Below, piece by piece: positions 18,722 to 28,471 of a stretch of DNA of 64,000 nt. The position numbers were made by a program, and so were the translations under genes. This DNA is from Marinoscillum luteum (GTDB lineage Bacteria > Bacteroidota > Bacteroidia > Cytophagales > Cyclobacteriaceae), in the NCBI RefSeq assembly GCF_044005705.1, contig NZ_JBIPKE010000020.1, positions 558,001 to 622,000 of the forward strand, given 5' to 3'. The stretch's first letter is position 1. Each line of letters begins with the position of its first letter. A model generated the notes under the pieces. The model worked only from the letters and a program-made list of their open reading frames with translations. It had not been told where the DNA came from and made no database searches.

Positions 18722-18778
18722 GAGGCTGTCTCTGAAGTAACCGAATATTCATCGGCTTTTGAGATAGCCTCTTTTTTA
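18722..18778 (+). terminator. Rho-independent terminator
   Basis: Stem GAGGCTGTCTC/GAGATAGCCTC (one G-U pair) followed by a T6-7 run, between the PKD lipoprotein and the next gene. Confidence 0.8.
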
Positions 18779-18789
18779 TAATAGATCCT

Positions 18790-21471
18790 ATGTCCCCGAT
18801 TCAGAGAATAGTTACTTGTTCACTTCTATTCATTGCCCTCACAGGTTATAGCCAGACGGTCACCTATACTTCAGACGAAAGTGTGATTGCTAACCCGGAA
18901 AGAGGCTTCTATCATCATACCGAAGTACACACCGGACAGTATGAAAACCTGAACACCGAAACACTCAAAGGATACCGAACCAATGAGGGCATCACGCAAA
19001 TCCTGCGGGTGTTCTACCTGGAGAACTTTCGGGAAAGTCCTATTTCAGGTGACTACCTGAATAACATGCGTCGGGATTTCGCTATCACCAGATCAGCGGG
19101 AATCAAAGTAATCGTCAGATTTGCCTATTCGCAGGGAACCACGGCGCCCTACAACGACGCGCGACCCGAGTTTGTCCAAACGCATATCGATCAGCTCAAA
19201 CCCGTACTTCGCGAAAACGCAGATGTGATTGCCGTAATGCAGGCAGGATTTATCGGCACATGGGGAGAGTGGTATTACACTGACCATTTCGCAAACTCTC
19301 CCGGTCAAATCAGCGCCGAAGACTGGGAAAACCGACGACAGGTGGTCTACAGCCTACTGGACGCCCTACCAGATGACCGAATGGTCCAATTGAGAACCCC
19401 GGGATACAAATTCACGATTTTTGACAGCCAGGAACCACTCAACGAAACCACTGCTTTTTCCGGCAGCTATGCCAGCAGGGTGGGTCATCACAATGACTGC
19501 TTTGTCGCTTCATCCAGTGACTTTGGCACATACGTGAACCCTGGAATAGAAAAGCCTTACCTGCGGGAAGAAACCCGCTTCACGCCTATGGGCGGTGAAA
19601 CATGCGCCCTGGCCTCCCCCTACTCAGATTGCGAAAACAGTCTTTCGGACCTGGAGCAGTTTCATTGGTCTTACCTGAACATTGACTATAACCGTCAGGT
19701 ATTAAGCGAATGGGACAATCAAGGCTGCTTTGACGAGGTAGAACTCCGCCTGGGCTATCGCTTCAAAATGATCGCCGGCACTTTCACTACCGCCACCAAG
19801 CCAAATGGCAAATTTGCCTTTTCACTAACCCTGCAAAACGATGGCTTCAGCAATCCCTATAATCCCCGGTTGATTGAAGTGATCTTAAAAAACACTACCA
19901 CAGATGCAGAGTACCTCATACAGCCGGATGAGAACATTAAACTCTGGCCACTTAATGAAGCCTTTAACCTCACCTTTGAGGCGGGCATTCCGGCGGATAT
20001 GGCCGATGGTGATTACCAACTCTATCTCAACCTGCCGGATCCTTATCCCTCACTTTACAAAAACCCGGCCTACGCCATCCGTTTGGCCAATGAAAGCACC
20101 TGGGACAGCGAAACCGGGTACAACAACCTACTCAGCACTGTTTCCATTTCAGCCAGCAACAGCTCCGAAGATTATACAGGTTCGGAATACTTTACCCCCA
20201 GACTTACCCAAAGCACCATCGAGGTGGAAGGCGCTGACCAAATATTTGGTGCTGCCAGCAACAATGCCATTCTCACCTATTGGGGCCGACAGAGCAACGA
20301 CCTGATGCGAGTAATAGAAAGGTCCACAGGTACTGGATCTTTCGAAACCATTGCTTCCATCAGTGCAGCTCAGGATTACTTTCTTGATCTGAATGTTGCC
20401 CCGGAAACCAATTACACGTATCGCTACCATCTGAGCAGCGCCACAGGCAGCACGTCACCTTCGGCTGAAATCACCCTGACCTTGAGTGAGGAGAGCTATC
20501 CCACCATTGCGATTGATGGTGAATCATCAGACTGGAACACCATTACTCCAGTGAGCAGCACCGTATCTGATGCTGAAGCCAAAGTCCTAAGGGTCTTTTT
20601 TGGGGCACAGAGTGCCTTTGTACTTCTGGAAGGTGAAGCAAATGACTACAGCATCTACCTGGATACTGACAATGATCTTTCTACCGGATTTCAGGATAAC
20701 ACAGGCCCACTTTCGGGAATGGATTATCAACTGACAGAGAATGGACTATCAATGCATTCTTCCAATCAATGGGCGACCACCAATGCCAGCATCAACAAAG
20801 CAACCGGTGATAAAACCACCGAGCTGTCCATACCACTCAATGCACTGGAAAACCTGGGGGATAACCGAAACCTGCGGATCTATGCCACCCTCAACAATGG
20901 CACTGCGCTTTTATCAAACTCCGAGGGTCAGCCGACCAACCTTTACAGAGCACTACCACCGGCCATTCCCGGCGATTTTTCTGTGAGAAACTCTACAGAA
21001 CTCCCCGAAACACGACTGGTGGTTTCATGGAGTACCTGTGCCAACTGCCTGGGATATACGCTGGAGCGATCTCAGGATGGTGAAACATTTGACCTCATCG
21101 GGACCTACGATACTTCTGTGAGCCTCATCAGAGATGATAACCTCACCAACATGGTGACTTACTACTATCGAATAGCGTCCTACAATGAACTTGGAACATC
21201 CGGATACTCTGAAACAGTGGATGCCACTACTGGTGTTATCCAGCTAAGTACTCAGCCGGAGCTTCCAGTCCTCTTTCCCAACCCCACGCAAGACAGGCTT
21301 TTCATCAGTACGCTGTACGATCAATTTGCCATTTATTCCCTGGATGGAGCACTGGTCACTAAAGGTCTTTACCAGAAAAGCATAGACGTGAGCATGCTGC
21401 GGGCCGGAATGTACGTATTGCACATTCAAACCTTAGAGGGAAGCAAGCAACTAAAGTTTGTGAGGAAATAA
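18790..21471 (+). CDS. Secreted DUF4874/DUF4832-type protein with T9SS tail
   Basis: 893 residues with an N-terminal signal (ALTGYSQ). The first about 450 residues carry the DUF4874/DUF4832 pattern: NPERGFYHH, GFIGTWGEWYY (about 153-163), RVGHHNDCF and GGETC. These suggest a TIM-barrel glycosidase-like core with the WGEW Glu as a candidate acid; this is inference. Then come an Ig/FN3-like segment (460-570), an SDW-type module (about 574-725), an FN3 domain, and a T9SS type A sorting domain (FPNPTQDRLF to the C-terminus). A paralogue lies at 30021. It converges tightly with the DeoR gene, with two bases between stops. Confidence 0.8.
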   Translation: MSPIQRIVTCSLLFIALTGYSQTVTYTSDESVIANPERGFYHHTEVHTGQYENLNTETLKGYRTNEGITQILRVFYLENFRESPISGDYLNNMRRDFAITRSAGIKVIVRFAYSQGTTAPYNDARPEFVQTHIDQLKPVLRENADVIAVMQAGFIGTWGEWYYTDHFANSPGQISAEDWENRRQVVYSLLDALPDDRMVQLRTPGYKFTIFDSQEPLNETTAFSGSYASRVGHHNDCFVASSSDFGTYVNPGIEKPYLREETRFTPMGGETCALASPYSDCENSLSDLEQFHWSYLNIDYNRQVLSEWDNQGCFDEVELRLGYRFKMIAGTFTTATKPNGKFAFSLTLQNDGFSNPYNPRLIEVILKNTTTDAEYLIQPDENIKLWPLNEAFNLTFEAGIPADMADGDYQLYLNLPDPYPSLYKNPAYAIRLANESTWDSETGYNNLLSTVSISASNSSEDYTGSEYFTPRLTQSTIEVEGADQIFGAASNNAILTYWGRQSNDLMRVIERSTGTGSFETIASISAAQDYFLDLNVAPETNYTYRYHLSSATGSTSPSAEITLTLSEESYPTIAIDGESSDWNTITPVSSTVSDAEAKVLRVFFGAQSAFVLLEGEANDYSIYLDTDNDLSTGFQDNTGPLSGMDYQLTENGLSMHSSNQWATTNASINKATGDKTTELSIPLNALENLGDNRNLRIYATLNNGTALLSNSEGQPTNLYRALPPAIPGDFSVRNSTELPETRLVVSWSTCANCLGYTLERSQDGETFDLIGTYDTSVSLIRDDNLTNMVTYYYRIASYNELGTSGYSETVDATTGVIQLSTQPELPVLFPNPTQDRLFISTLYDQFAIYSLDGALVTKGLYQKSIDVSMLRAGMYVLHIQTLEGSKQLKFVRK

Positions 21472-21473
21472 GA

Positions 21474-22256
21474 TTAGGCAATAATCACCTTTACCCCGGC
21501 ATCTTCCAGCCGCTTTCGGTCATCATCAGAGAGCTTATCGTCTGTCACCACAATGTCAATCTTATCGATCGGGCATATGAAGGCGAAGCTCTTCTTTTTG
21601 AACTTACTGGAATCAGCCAGGAGGATCACTTCATTGGCGATCTCAATCATGAGTTCATTGATGTGAGCCTCCTCTATGTTGGGTGTGTAAAGTCCTGTTT
21701 TGGTATCAAATCCATCTACACCCAGGAATGCCTTGTCCACATAAAAGTTTTTAAGGCTCCGCTCTGCCAGTGGCCCTACCAGCGATTGGGAATTTTTTCG
21801 TAGGTACCCTCCGGGAATGGTCAGGTTCACCCCGGGGTGGCTAATCAAAAGCGTAGCAATATTCAAAGCATTAGTGATCACTGTCAGGTCCTCTATCTCT
21901 GTAAGGTTCTTCACCATCTCCGCAGTGGTGGTGCCAGAGTCAATCAAGACAATCTCCGAGTTCTTAATCAGCTTTGCCGCAGCCCTTCCGATCCGTACCT
22001 TCTCCTGATAGTTGATCTTATCTTTCTCTGAGAGGTTGTAATCTACCCCTACCCGTCCCTCAATTTTCATCGCTCCACCTCGCGCTCTGATCAGCAGGCT
22101 TTTCTGCTCCAGTTGATCCAGATCGTTGCGGATAGTAACTTCACTCACTCCAAATTTGGCACTCAACTCATCTACATAGACCTGCCCCTCACTATTGATG
22201 GCATTTAAGATCTCATTTCTGCGAGACACGGTTGAATTTCTGGTATTGATAGGCAT
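21474..22256 (-). CDS. DeoR/AgaR-family transcriptional repressor
   Basis: 260 residues. DeoR helix-turn-helix at about 12-62 (LSAKFGVSEVTIRNDLDQLE) and a DeoR C-terminal sugar-phosphate sensor domain (IDSGTTTAEMV, VITNALNIA). It is divergent from agaS, so it most likely represses the amino-sugar operon and is relieved by a phosphorylated intermediate. It may also govern promoters with the TTTC-N6-TTTC repeats. Confidence 0.92.
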   Translation of the reverse strand: MPINTRNSTVSRRNEILNAINSEGQVYVDELSAKFGVSEVTIRNDLDQLEQKSLLIRARGGAMKIEGRVGVDYNLSEKDKINYQEKVRIGRAAAKLIKNSEIVLIDSGTTTAEMVKNLTEIEDLTVITNALNIATLLISHPGVNLTIPGGYLRKNSQSLVGPLAERSLKNFYVDKAFLGVDGFDTKTGLYTPNIEEAHINELMIEIANEVILLADSSKFKKKSFAFICPIDKIDIVVTDDKLSDDDRKRLEDAGVKVIIA

Positions 22257-22358
22257 TTTGATATGGGTTTAAAGCAAGATAGAAAATATTCGCATGCTAA
22301 AGCAAGCTTCAATAACAAATGAAACTTTTCAAAAGATTAAAAACATATTAAATAAGTA

Positions 22359-22389
22359 TTTGAAAGTTTAAGTTTTATTTTTATTTTTG
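22359..22389 (+). promoter_or_regulatory. Bacteroidota-type promoter of the agaS operon
   Basis: TTTG (22359-22362) and TATTTTTG (22382-22389) match the -33/-7 consensus TTTG-N19-TAnnTTTG exactly. The -7 box ends 49 bases before the agaS ATG. Flanking GAAACTTTTC and GAAAGTTT may be repressor half-sites. Confidence 0.7.
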
Positions 22390-22438
22390 ATTTCAGGTAT
22401 TATAAAAGCTTACATAAGAATTTCATCCCATAGAATAT

Positions 22439-23593
22439 ATGCAATATTTAGGACTAGAAATAGAGAATCTGAAGTCACTGGGCGCCATCGACACGGCCAG
22501 GGAAATCAGTCAACAGCCAGAGATTTGGTTAAAAATTTGGGACTTAATAAAAAATCAGCAAAAAGCACTTAGTTCCTTCATTCAGGATCATCAATATGAT
22601 AAAATCATCCTGACCGGAGCTGGTACCAGTGCCTACATAGGCGAATCTTTGGAAGGCACTTTTTATCGAAACCTTCACCACAATGTAACCGCCATCCCTA
22701 CCACTCATTTGGTTTCACATCCTTATGATTACTTATCTGGGAATGAAAGCATTCTCCTGATCTCTTTCGCAAGGTCGGGCAACAGCCCGGAGAGTAAGGC
22801 CGCTGTGAAACTTGCAGACAACATCAGTAAGACCTGCCACCATCTGATCATCACCTGCAACATGGATGGGGACCTGGCCACTTACGAGTCCAAAAACAAA
22901 AAATACATTCTTTTACTGCCCAAAGAAACAAACGACAAGAGCTTGGCCATGACCAGTAGCTACACCAGCATGTTACTTTCAGGCCTGCTCCTTTCCAGAC
23001 TCAATGAGCTGGATGAGCTCAAGGCTCAAGTGCAGCTGGCGAGCGATTACGCCAAAGGTATCCTCACCGATCACCTCAACGAAATCAAAGAAATCGCAGA
23101 CCTTCCTTTCAAAAGAGCTGTCTTTCTGGGATCAGGGCCTCTACTGGGTACGGCCACAGAATCTCAGCTGAAACTTCAGGAACTCACCGATGGCAGCATC
23201 ATCTGCAAGCACGAATCGTTTCTGGGCTTTCGCCACGGACCAAAGGCTGTAGTGGATAATGAAACACTGATCGTATTCATCCTTTCCAACAGTACCTATG
23301 CCAGCAAGTATGAGCATGATTTAATGTTTGCGATGGACAAAGGCAAAAAAGCCCTCGCTATGGTCGCGATTGCGGAACGGATAGATTTCGACATCCCGGT
23401 GGGCTACAAAATCAGTCACACACAAAACGGATTGCATCTGGAGGAAGATTTTATGACCTTGCCTGGTGTGGTACCGGGTCAGCTGCTCGGCTTCTTCAAA
23501 TCACTGAGCCTGGGACTGATGCCCGACCAACCCTCCACCAGTGGAGCCATCTCCCGGGTGGTGCAGGGTGTGAATATTTATGATTTACCTTAA
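22439..23593 (+). CDS. agaS: AgaS-type galactosamine-6-phosphate deaminase/isomerase (SIS)
   Basis: 384 residues with two SIS domains (about 45-190 and 210-370). ILTGAGTSAYIGE, SFARSGNSPESK and FLGSGPLLGTATESQLKLQE are the sugar-phosphate-binding motifs of the AgaS subgroup. Expected reaction: galactosamine-6-phosphate to tagatose-6-phosphate and ammonia in the cytoplasm. First gene of the operon; the next starts 12 bases on. Confidence 0.9.
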   Translation: MQYLGLEIENLKSLGAIDTAREISQQPEIWLKIWDLIKNQQKALSSFIQDHQYDKIILTGAGTSAYIGESLEGTFYRNLHHNVTAIPTTHLVSHPYDYLSGNESILLISFARSGNSPESKAAVKLADNISKTCHHLIITCNMDGDLATYESKNKKYILLLPKETNDKSLAMTSSYTSMLLSGLLLSRLNELDELKAQVQLASDYAKGILTDHLNEIKEIADLPFKRAVFLGSGPLLGTATESQLKLQELTDGSIICKHESFLGFRHGPKAVVDNETLIVFILSNSTYASKYEHDLMFAMDKGKKALAMVAIAERIDFDIPVGYKISHTQNGLHLEEDFMTLPGVVPGQLLGFFKSLSLGLMPDQPSTSGAISRVVQGVNIYDLP

Positions 23594-23605
23594 AAACAGT
23601 CTCTG

Positions 23606-24544
23606 ATGTACGATGTATTAGTGGTAGGTGAACTCAATGTGGACATTATCCTGAATCGGATCGATGGCTTCCCGGAGGTAGGCAAAGAGAAGCTTTCGAA
23701 AGACCTGCGGGTGGTTCTGGGAAGCAGCTCGGCCATTTTCGCCAGCAATCTGGCTACCCTGGGCGCTCAGGTGGCGTTTGTAGGCAAAATAGGCAAGGAT
23801 CAGTTTGGTCAGTTGGTAGAAACCTCCCTGAAACAAAAAGGAGTGGGCACACAATTTCTGGTTCATACAAATGACCACCAGACGGGCGCAACAGTGGTAC
23901 TCAACTATGACATGGACCGTGCCATGGTCACCTACCCCGGCGCGATGGAGCACCTCACAGAAAAAGAAGTGCGCAACGACATCCTGACGGAAGCCAGGCA
24001 CCTGCACGTGAGCTCCGTCTTTCTGCAGCCCAACCTGAAAAAGAACCTGGTACAGCTCATGGAGCGGGCCAAGTCATTTGGCCTCACCACCTCCCTGGAT
24101 CCGCAGTGGGATCCGGCAGAGCAGTGGGACCTCAACCTGCAGGAGCTTTTGCCGGTAGTGGATGTCTTCCTGCCCAACCGATCGGAGCTGAAGCACCTCA
24201 CCAAAACCAACTCGGTACACCACGGCATAGACGCCATCAAGGACTTTGCCAATATCGTAGCTGTAAAAGACGGAGAAAATGGTGCCATCCTCTACCACGA
24301 TGGGGAAACCATCCGCAAGCCAGCTTACCTCAACAAAGAGGTGGCTGACTGCATTGGTGCCGGCGACAGCTTTGATGCCGGCTTTATCTCCCAGTACATA
24401 CAAGGCAAAGACCTGCAAACCTGCCTGGACTTTGCCAACCTGGTGGGCGCCGTGAACACCACAGAAGCCGGAGGTACCGCCGCCTTTCAAGACCTTAACA
24501 AAGTAAAATCAATCGCCAAAGAGCGGTTTTCATTTTCCATTTGA
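23606..24544 (+). CDS. PfkB-family sugar kinase
   Basis: 312 residues, ribokinase/PfkB fold. N-terminal GELNVDIILNRIDGFPE; C-terminal PfkB signature DCIGAGDSFDAGF with the catalytic Asp. Either a GalN/GalNAc kinase feeding AgaS, or a tagatose-6-phosphate kinase. The second PfkB gene at 56534 looks more LacC-like, which favours the sugar-kinase role here. Operon spacing is 12 and 7 bases. Confidence 0.85.
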   Translation: MYDVLVVGELNVDIILNRIDGFPEVGKEKLSKDLRVVLGSSSAIFASNLATLGAQVAFVGKIGKDQFGQLVETSLKQKGVGTQFLVHTNDHQTGATVVLNYDMDRAMVTYPGAMEHLTEKEVRNDILTEARHLHVSSVFLQPNLKKNLVQLMERAKSFGLTTSLDPQWDPAEQWDLNLQELLPVVDVFLPNRSELKHLTKTNSVHHGIDAIKDFANIVAVKDGENGAILYHDGETIRKPAYLNKEVADCIGAGDSFDAGFISQYIQGKDLQTCLDFANLVGAVNTTEAGGTAAFQDLNKVKSIAKERFSFSI

Positions 24545-24551
24545 ACGACCT

Positions 24552-25370
24552 ATGAAACTACAGGATCAACTAGCCCTGAATAAAAAAGAAGGCAAAGCCC
24601 TACTGGCTACCAATTTCTACAATTTTGAGACCTTGTCAGCCGTACTCACTGCGGCCAAAGAGACCAATTCGGCGCTCATTCTCCAGCTTTCGGAGAGCTC
24701 TCTCCACTATATGGGCCTGGAAGTGGCCGCTCAAATGGCCAAAAGTGCCATCTCACAGTATGGTGTACAGGCGTGGCTCCATATGGATCATGGTGGAGAT
24801 GTCAACCTGGTGAAAGCCTGTCTGGATGCTGGTTTTGATTCTGTGATGATCGATGCCAGTGAGAAGCCTTTTGCTGAAAATGTAAAAATCACTCAGGAAA
24901 TCGTGCGCTATGCAGAGCAGTTTGGTGCCAATGTGGAAGCGGAGCTCGGCTACATCGCCAAGCTGGGACAGGGACAGGACATGATCTACACCCAACCAGA
25001 TGAAGCCCGCCGATTCGTGGAAGAAACCGGCATCAATGCCCTGGCAGTAGCTGTGGGTTCGGCGCATGGATTCTACAAAGAAACGCCGAAACTCCAGCTG
25101 GATCTGATTGCAGAAATCAACGCAGCCACCTCAGCCGCTCTGGTACTCCATGGCAGCTCGGGAATCCCTCACGATCAGGTACAGGAATCCATCCGCAGAG
25201 GGATTACCAAAATCAACCTGGCCACAGAGATCAAAAACATTTTCATGAAGAAACTTCAGGAAGTCCTCGCCGATTCGGATGAGATTGACCTGAGAAAAGT
25301 CTTTCCAAAGGCGACACAGGCAGCTACGGACCTGGTAAGTGAAAAGCTCAAAGTCATCAATTTCAGCTGA
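24552..25370 (+). CDS. Class II aldolase, tagatose-bisphosphate (KbaY/GatY) type
   Basis: 272 residues. The class II aldolase pattern includes WLHMDHGGD (catalytic Asp and zinc His), VEAELGYIAKLGQGQD, VGSAHGFYK (zinc His) and VLHGSSGIP, then IRRGITKINLATE. KbaY/GatY enzymes are of this length. Expected reaction: tagatose-1,6-bisphosphate to DHAP and glyceraldehyde-3-phosphate. It completes the AgaS-kinase-aldolase route. Confidence 0.9.
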   Translation: MKLQDQLALNKKEGKALLATNFYNFETLSAVLTAAKETNSALILQLSESSLHYMGLEVAAQMAKSAISQYGVQAWLHMDHGGDVNLVKACLDAGFDSVMIDASEKPFAENVKITQEIVRYAEQFGANVEAELGYIAKLGQGQDMIYTQPDEARRFVEETGINALAVAVGSAHGFYKETPKLQLDLIAEINAATSAALVLHGSSGIPHDQVQESIRRGITKINLATEIKNIFMKKLQEVLADSDEIDLRKVFPKATQAATDLVSEKLKVINFS

Positions 25371-25371
25371 T

Positions 25372-26442
25372 ATGGGCCGGGCAGCATGGATCATTTTCTG
25401 GACAATGATCTCGGGCCAGCTACTGGCGCAATCTCCCGATAGCCTGTTGCTCAAAGATTACCAGCCCAGATCTATTTTCAATATTCCGGAAAGCAAAGTT
25501 ACCAGGGCCCGTTTCCCGGTGATCGATATGCACTCACACCCGTACGCACTCACGGCTGCTGATTTGCAGCGGTGGATCGTCAGCATGGATAGTGCCGGAA
25601 TCGAACAAACCATGATCCTCACCTATGCCACTGGTGCTGAATTTGACAGCCTGCGGGAGGTTTATGGGGCTTTTGGGGAGCGCTTTCAGCTGTGGTGCGG
25701 GTTTGACTATACGGGCTACAATGAGCCGGGATGGACGGAAAAGGCCATCAAAGAACTGGAGCGATGCCACAGCCTGGGAGCTATCGGCGTAGGCGAACTG
25801 GGAGATAAAGGCCTGGGCCTCACCTATTCGCATCCCACGCCTGCCTACGGAATGCACATCAACGATCCCAGAATGCAACCGCTCCTAAAACGATGCGGCG
25901 AACTGGGCATGCCAGTGAATATCCACGTGGCTGAGCCCGCCTGGATGTATGAACCCATGGACGCCACCAACGACGGTCTCATGAACGGCTTCAAATGGCG
26001 CATCGATCAGCAATGGGAAGGCATCCTGCTACACGAAGCACTAATTCAGACCTTAGCAGAAGCCCTCAGGGCCAATCCCGGGACGACTTTTATCGCCTGC
26101 CATTTTGCCAACTGCAGTGCAGACCTATCCATACTGGGCAGCCTTCTGGACCGCTTCCCCAACCTGCATGCAGACATCTCGGCCCGCTATGGTGAAACCG
26201 CCACGATCCCACGAACTATGGCTGCCTTTTACACTCAATATCAGGATCGCCTCCTCTTTGGTACCGACATGGGTAGCGAACCTGAGATGTATGAAATTGT
26301 ATTCAGAATCCTGGAAACGGAAGATGAGCATTTCTACCAGCCAGCATACTTCAACTACCACTGGCCGCTCTATGGCTTTGGCCTGTCTGATTCCATCCTC
26401 AAAAAGCTCTACTATGAAAACGCTCAAAAAATACTGGACTAA
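25372..26442 (+). CDS. Exported amidohydrolase-2 family metalloenzyme
   Basis: 356 residues from ATG 25372, one base after the aldolase stop; the hydrophobic N-terminus ending LLAQ looks like a signal peptide. Amidohydrolase (PF04909-type) residues: DMHSHP, NIHVAEP, ACHFAN and LFGTDMG. These proteins hydrolyse or decarboxylate small molecules; in PULs some act on sugar lactones. The exact reaction is unknown. Overlaps the next gene by 29 bases. Confidence 0.8.
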   Translation: MGRAAWIIFWTMISGQLLAQSPDSLLLKDYQPRSIFNIPESKVTRARFPVIDMHSHPYALTAADLQRWIVSMDSAGIEQTMILTYATGAEFDSLREVYGAFGERFQLWCGFDYTGYNEPGWTEKAIKELERCHSLGAIGVGELGDKGLGLTYSHPTPAYGMHINDPRMQPLLKRCGELGMPVNIHVAEPAWMYEPMDATNDGLMNGFKWRIDQQWEGILLHEALIQTLAEALRANPGTTFIACHFANCSADLSILGSLLDRFPNLHADISARYGETATIPRTMAAFYTQYQDRLLFGTDMGSEPEMYEIVFRILETEDEHFYQPAYFNYHWPLYGFGLSDSILKKLYYENAQKILD

Positions 26443-28468
26443 GACATTCCTCCTCCTGGCGATCAGCGGATCATGGTCTTGTGCCGAAAAGGAGACCATC
26501 ATCAGTAGCGGTGACCTCACTTTGCGGGTCAACCACCAACTGCATACGTCTTTACAATCCACCAAAACGGACGTCAAAGACCTGATGGAGGGCTTTCAGC
26601 CAACTGAGTACCTGATTCTCTCTGAAGAAAAGCTGACTGACTTTGACCTTTCGGCCTACGAAGAAACATCCATCACCACCTCCCTTGGGGAAGGGGTCAG
26701 GCATTCCTTTTCCGGTAAAAACACAGGCACGGGCATCACCAAACAGCTTGTACTGACCGTCTATGAAGCTTTCCCGAACTTCATCACCACACAAGTGCGC
26801 TACATCAATGAATCAGATCAGCCACTTACCTACAAAAGCTGGGTCAACAATGGCTACCACCTCTTTTCGCAGGACGAACCTCCTTTCTGGGCTTTTCAGG
26901 GGAGCAGCTCCGGTGCACGGGCAGACTGGATCAAGCCGGTGAATCCCGGTTTTTATCAGGACAACTACCTGGGCATGAACAGCTCAGACTATGGTGGGGG
27001 CATCCCCGTCACGGACGTCTGGAACAGAAGCGCAGGCATCGCCATAGGCCATACGGCCACCACACCCAAGCTGGTGTCGCTGCCCACAGAGATGAAAGTG
27101 AACGAACGATCGCTCCGGGTAGGTGTACGCGAGGACTTTGACTACCCCAGCTACCTGGCGCCTGGAGATACGCTCCAGACACTCGAAACTTTCGTGATGC
27201 TGCACTCCGGGGATTATTACAACGGCCTGCAGCAATACTCCGAGGTGATGCAGGCCAAGGGCATCAGCTTTCCACCGGCAGAGCCAGCGGCCTTTGAGCC
27301 CATCTGGTGTGCCTGGGGGTATGAGCGGGATTTTACCCTCGCAGAAGTGCTGGGCACCTTACCGAAAGTGAAAGCCCTGGGGATCAAATGGGCCGTGCTG
27401 GATGATGGATTTCAGCAGGCAGAGGGAGACTGGCATACCAACCAACAGAAGTTTCCCGGTGGCGACGAACAAATGAAGGACCTGGTGAAAACCATTCACA
27501 GTCATGGGCTGAAAGCCAAACTGTGGTGGGCACCCCTGGCCGCCGACCCGGGCAGCAAGCTCCTGACCAACCACCCCGATATGCGACTCTACCTTGAAGA
27601 CTGGGCACCCCAATACATCACCTGGTGGGATGCCTACTACCTCTCGCCCACCCATGCCAAGACCATTGCCCACACACAGGAAGTCGTGAACCTGTTTCTG
27701 AATGAATGGGACTTTGACGGGCTGAAAATGGACGGCCAGCACATGAATGCCGTGGCCCCGAACCACAACCCGCTCAGCGGGCTGGAAGACCCGATATTGG
27801 CACCCGAAAAACTCCCCGAGTTCTTCAAGATTATTTATGAGCAAGCCCGTGACATCAAACCCGATGCAGTGGTTGAAAACTGCCCCTGTGGTACCTGTAT
27901 GTCATTTTTCAACATGCCACATATGAATCAGGCGGTATCCTCTGACCCTACCTCCTCCTGGCAGATTCGCCTGAAAGGCAAAACCTACAAGGCCCTAATT
28001 CCGCAAACGGCCTACTACGGTGATCATGTGGAGCTGAGCGATGGCGGCAATGACTTTGCCAGCTCATTTGGAGTGGGCGCCGTGCTGGGCACCAAATTCA
28101 CCTGGCCTGCAGACAATCCTACTGCCTCGGCGAGCTATCTGCTCACCCCCGAAAAGGAGCGCGTATGGGCTCAGTGGTTTGACCTTTACAACCAAAAAAT
28201 GCTCTCCAAAGAAACTTACCTGGGCGGCTTGTACGACATAGGGTATGACCTGCCGGAAGCACACGTGATCCAAAAGGGAGACACGCTCCACTATGCCTTC
28301 TATGCCGCAGCGTGGGACGGGCCGGTGACTCTTCGCGGACTGACGGCAGACACTTATGTGATCAACGACTACTTCCACGAGGTTTCTTTAGGCACGGTCA
28401 CCAAAGAAGCACCCGAATTGAAGCTGAAATTCAGCAATTTTATTTTAATTGAAGCTTATCCGAAATAA
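26414..28468 (+). CDS. GH36-like alpha-galactosidase / alpha-N-acetylgalactosaminidase lipoprotein
   Basis: 684 residues from ATG 26414, which gives a lipobox (GSWSC); a longer upstream frame only translates the amidohydrolase gene out of frame. Clan GH-D features: an N-terminal beta domain, then the barrel with WCAWGYERDF, AVLDDGFQ, WWAPLAADPGS, DFDGLKMDG (nucleophile Asp440) and VSSDPTSSW (candidate acid Asp511), plus the PCGTC element. The operon points to a GalNAc- or galactose-capped substrate. Probably periplasmic or surface. Confidence 0.85.
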   Translation: MKTLKKYWTKTFLLLAISGSWSCAEKETIISSGDLTLRVNHQLHTSLQSTKTDVKDLMEGFQPTEYLILSEEKLTDFDLSAYEETSITTSLGEGVRHSFSGKNTGTGITKQLVLTVYEAFPNFITTQVRYINESDQPLTYKSWVNNGYHLFSQDEPPFWAFQGSSSGARADWIKPVNPGFYQDNYLGMNSSDYGGGIPVTDVWNRSAGIAIGHTATTPKLVSLPTEMKVNERSLRVGVREDFDYPSYLAPGDTLQTLETFVMLHSGDYYNGLQQYSEVMQAKGISFPPAEPAAFEPIWCAWGYERDFTLAEVLGTLPKVKALGIKWAVLDDGFQQAEGDWHTNQQKFPGGDEQMKDLVKTIHSHGLKAKLWWAPLAADPGSKLLTNHPDMRLYLEDWAPQYITWWDAYYLSPTHAKTIAHTQEVVNLFLNEWDFDGLKMDGQHMNAVAPNHNPLSGLEDPILAPEKLPEFFKIIYEQARDIKPDAVVENCPCGTCMSFFNMPHMNQAVSSDPTSSWQIRLKGKTYKALIPQTAYYGDHVELSDGGNDFASSFGVGAVLGTKFTWPADNPTASASYLLTPEKERVWAQWFDLYNQKMLSKETYLGGLYDIGYDLPEAHVIQKGDTLHYAFYAAAWDGPVTLRGLTADTYVINDYFHEVSLGTVTKEAPELKLKFSNFILIEAYPK

Positions 28469-28471
28469 TCC

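Noticed and set aside
26105..26413. Long N-terminal extension of the GH36 gene
   Set aside because: It overlaps the amidohydrolase coding region in another frame; the ATG at 26414 yields a proper lipoprotein signal.
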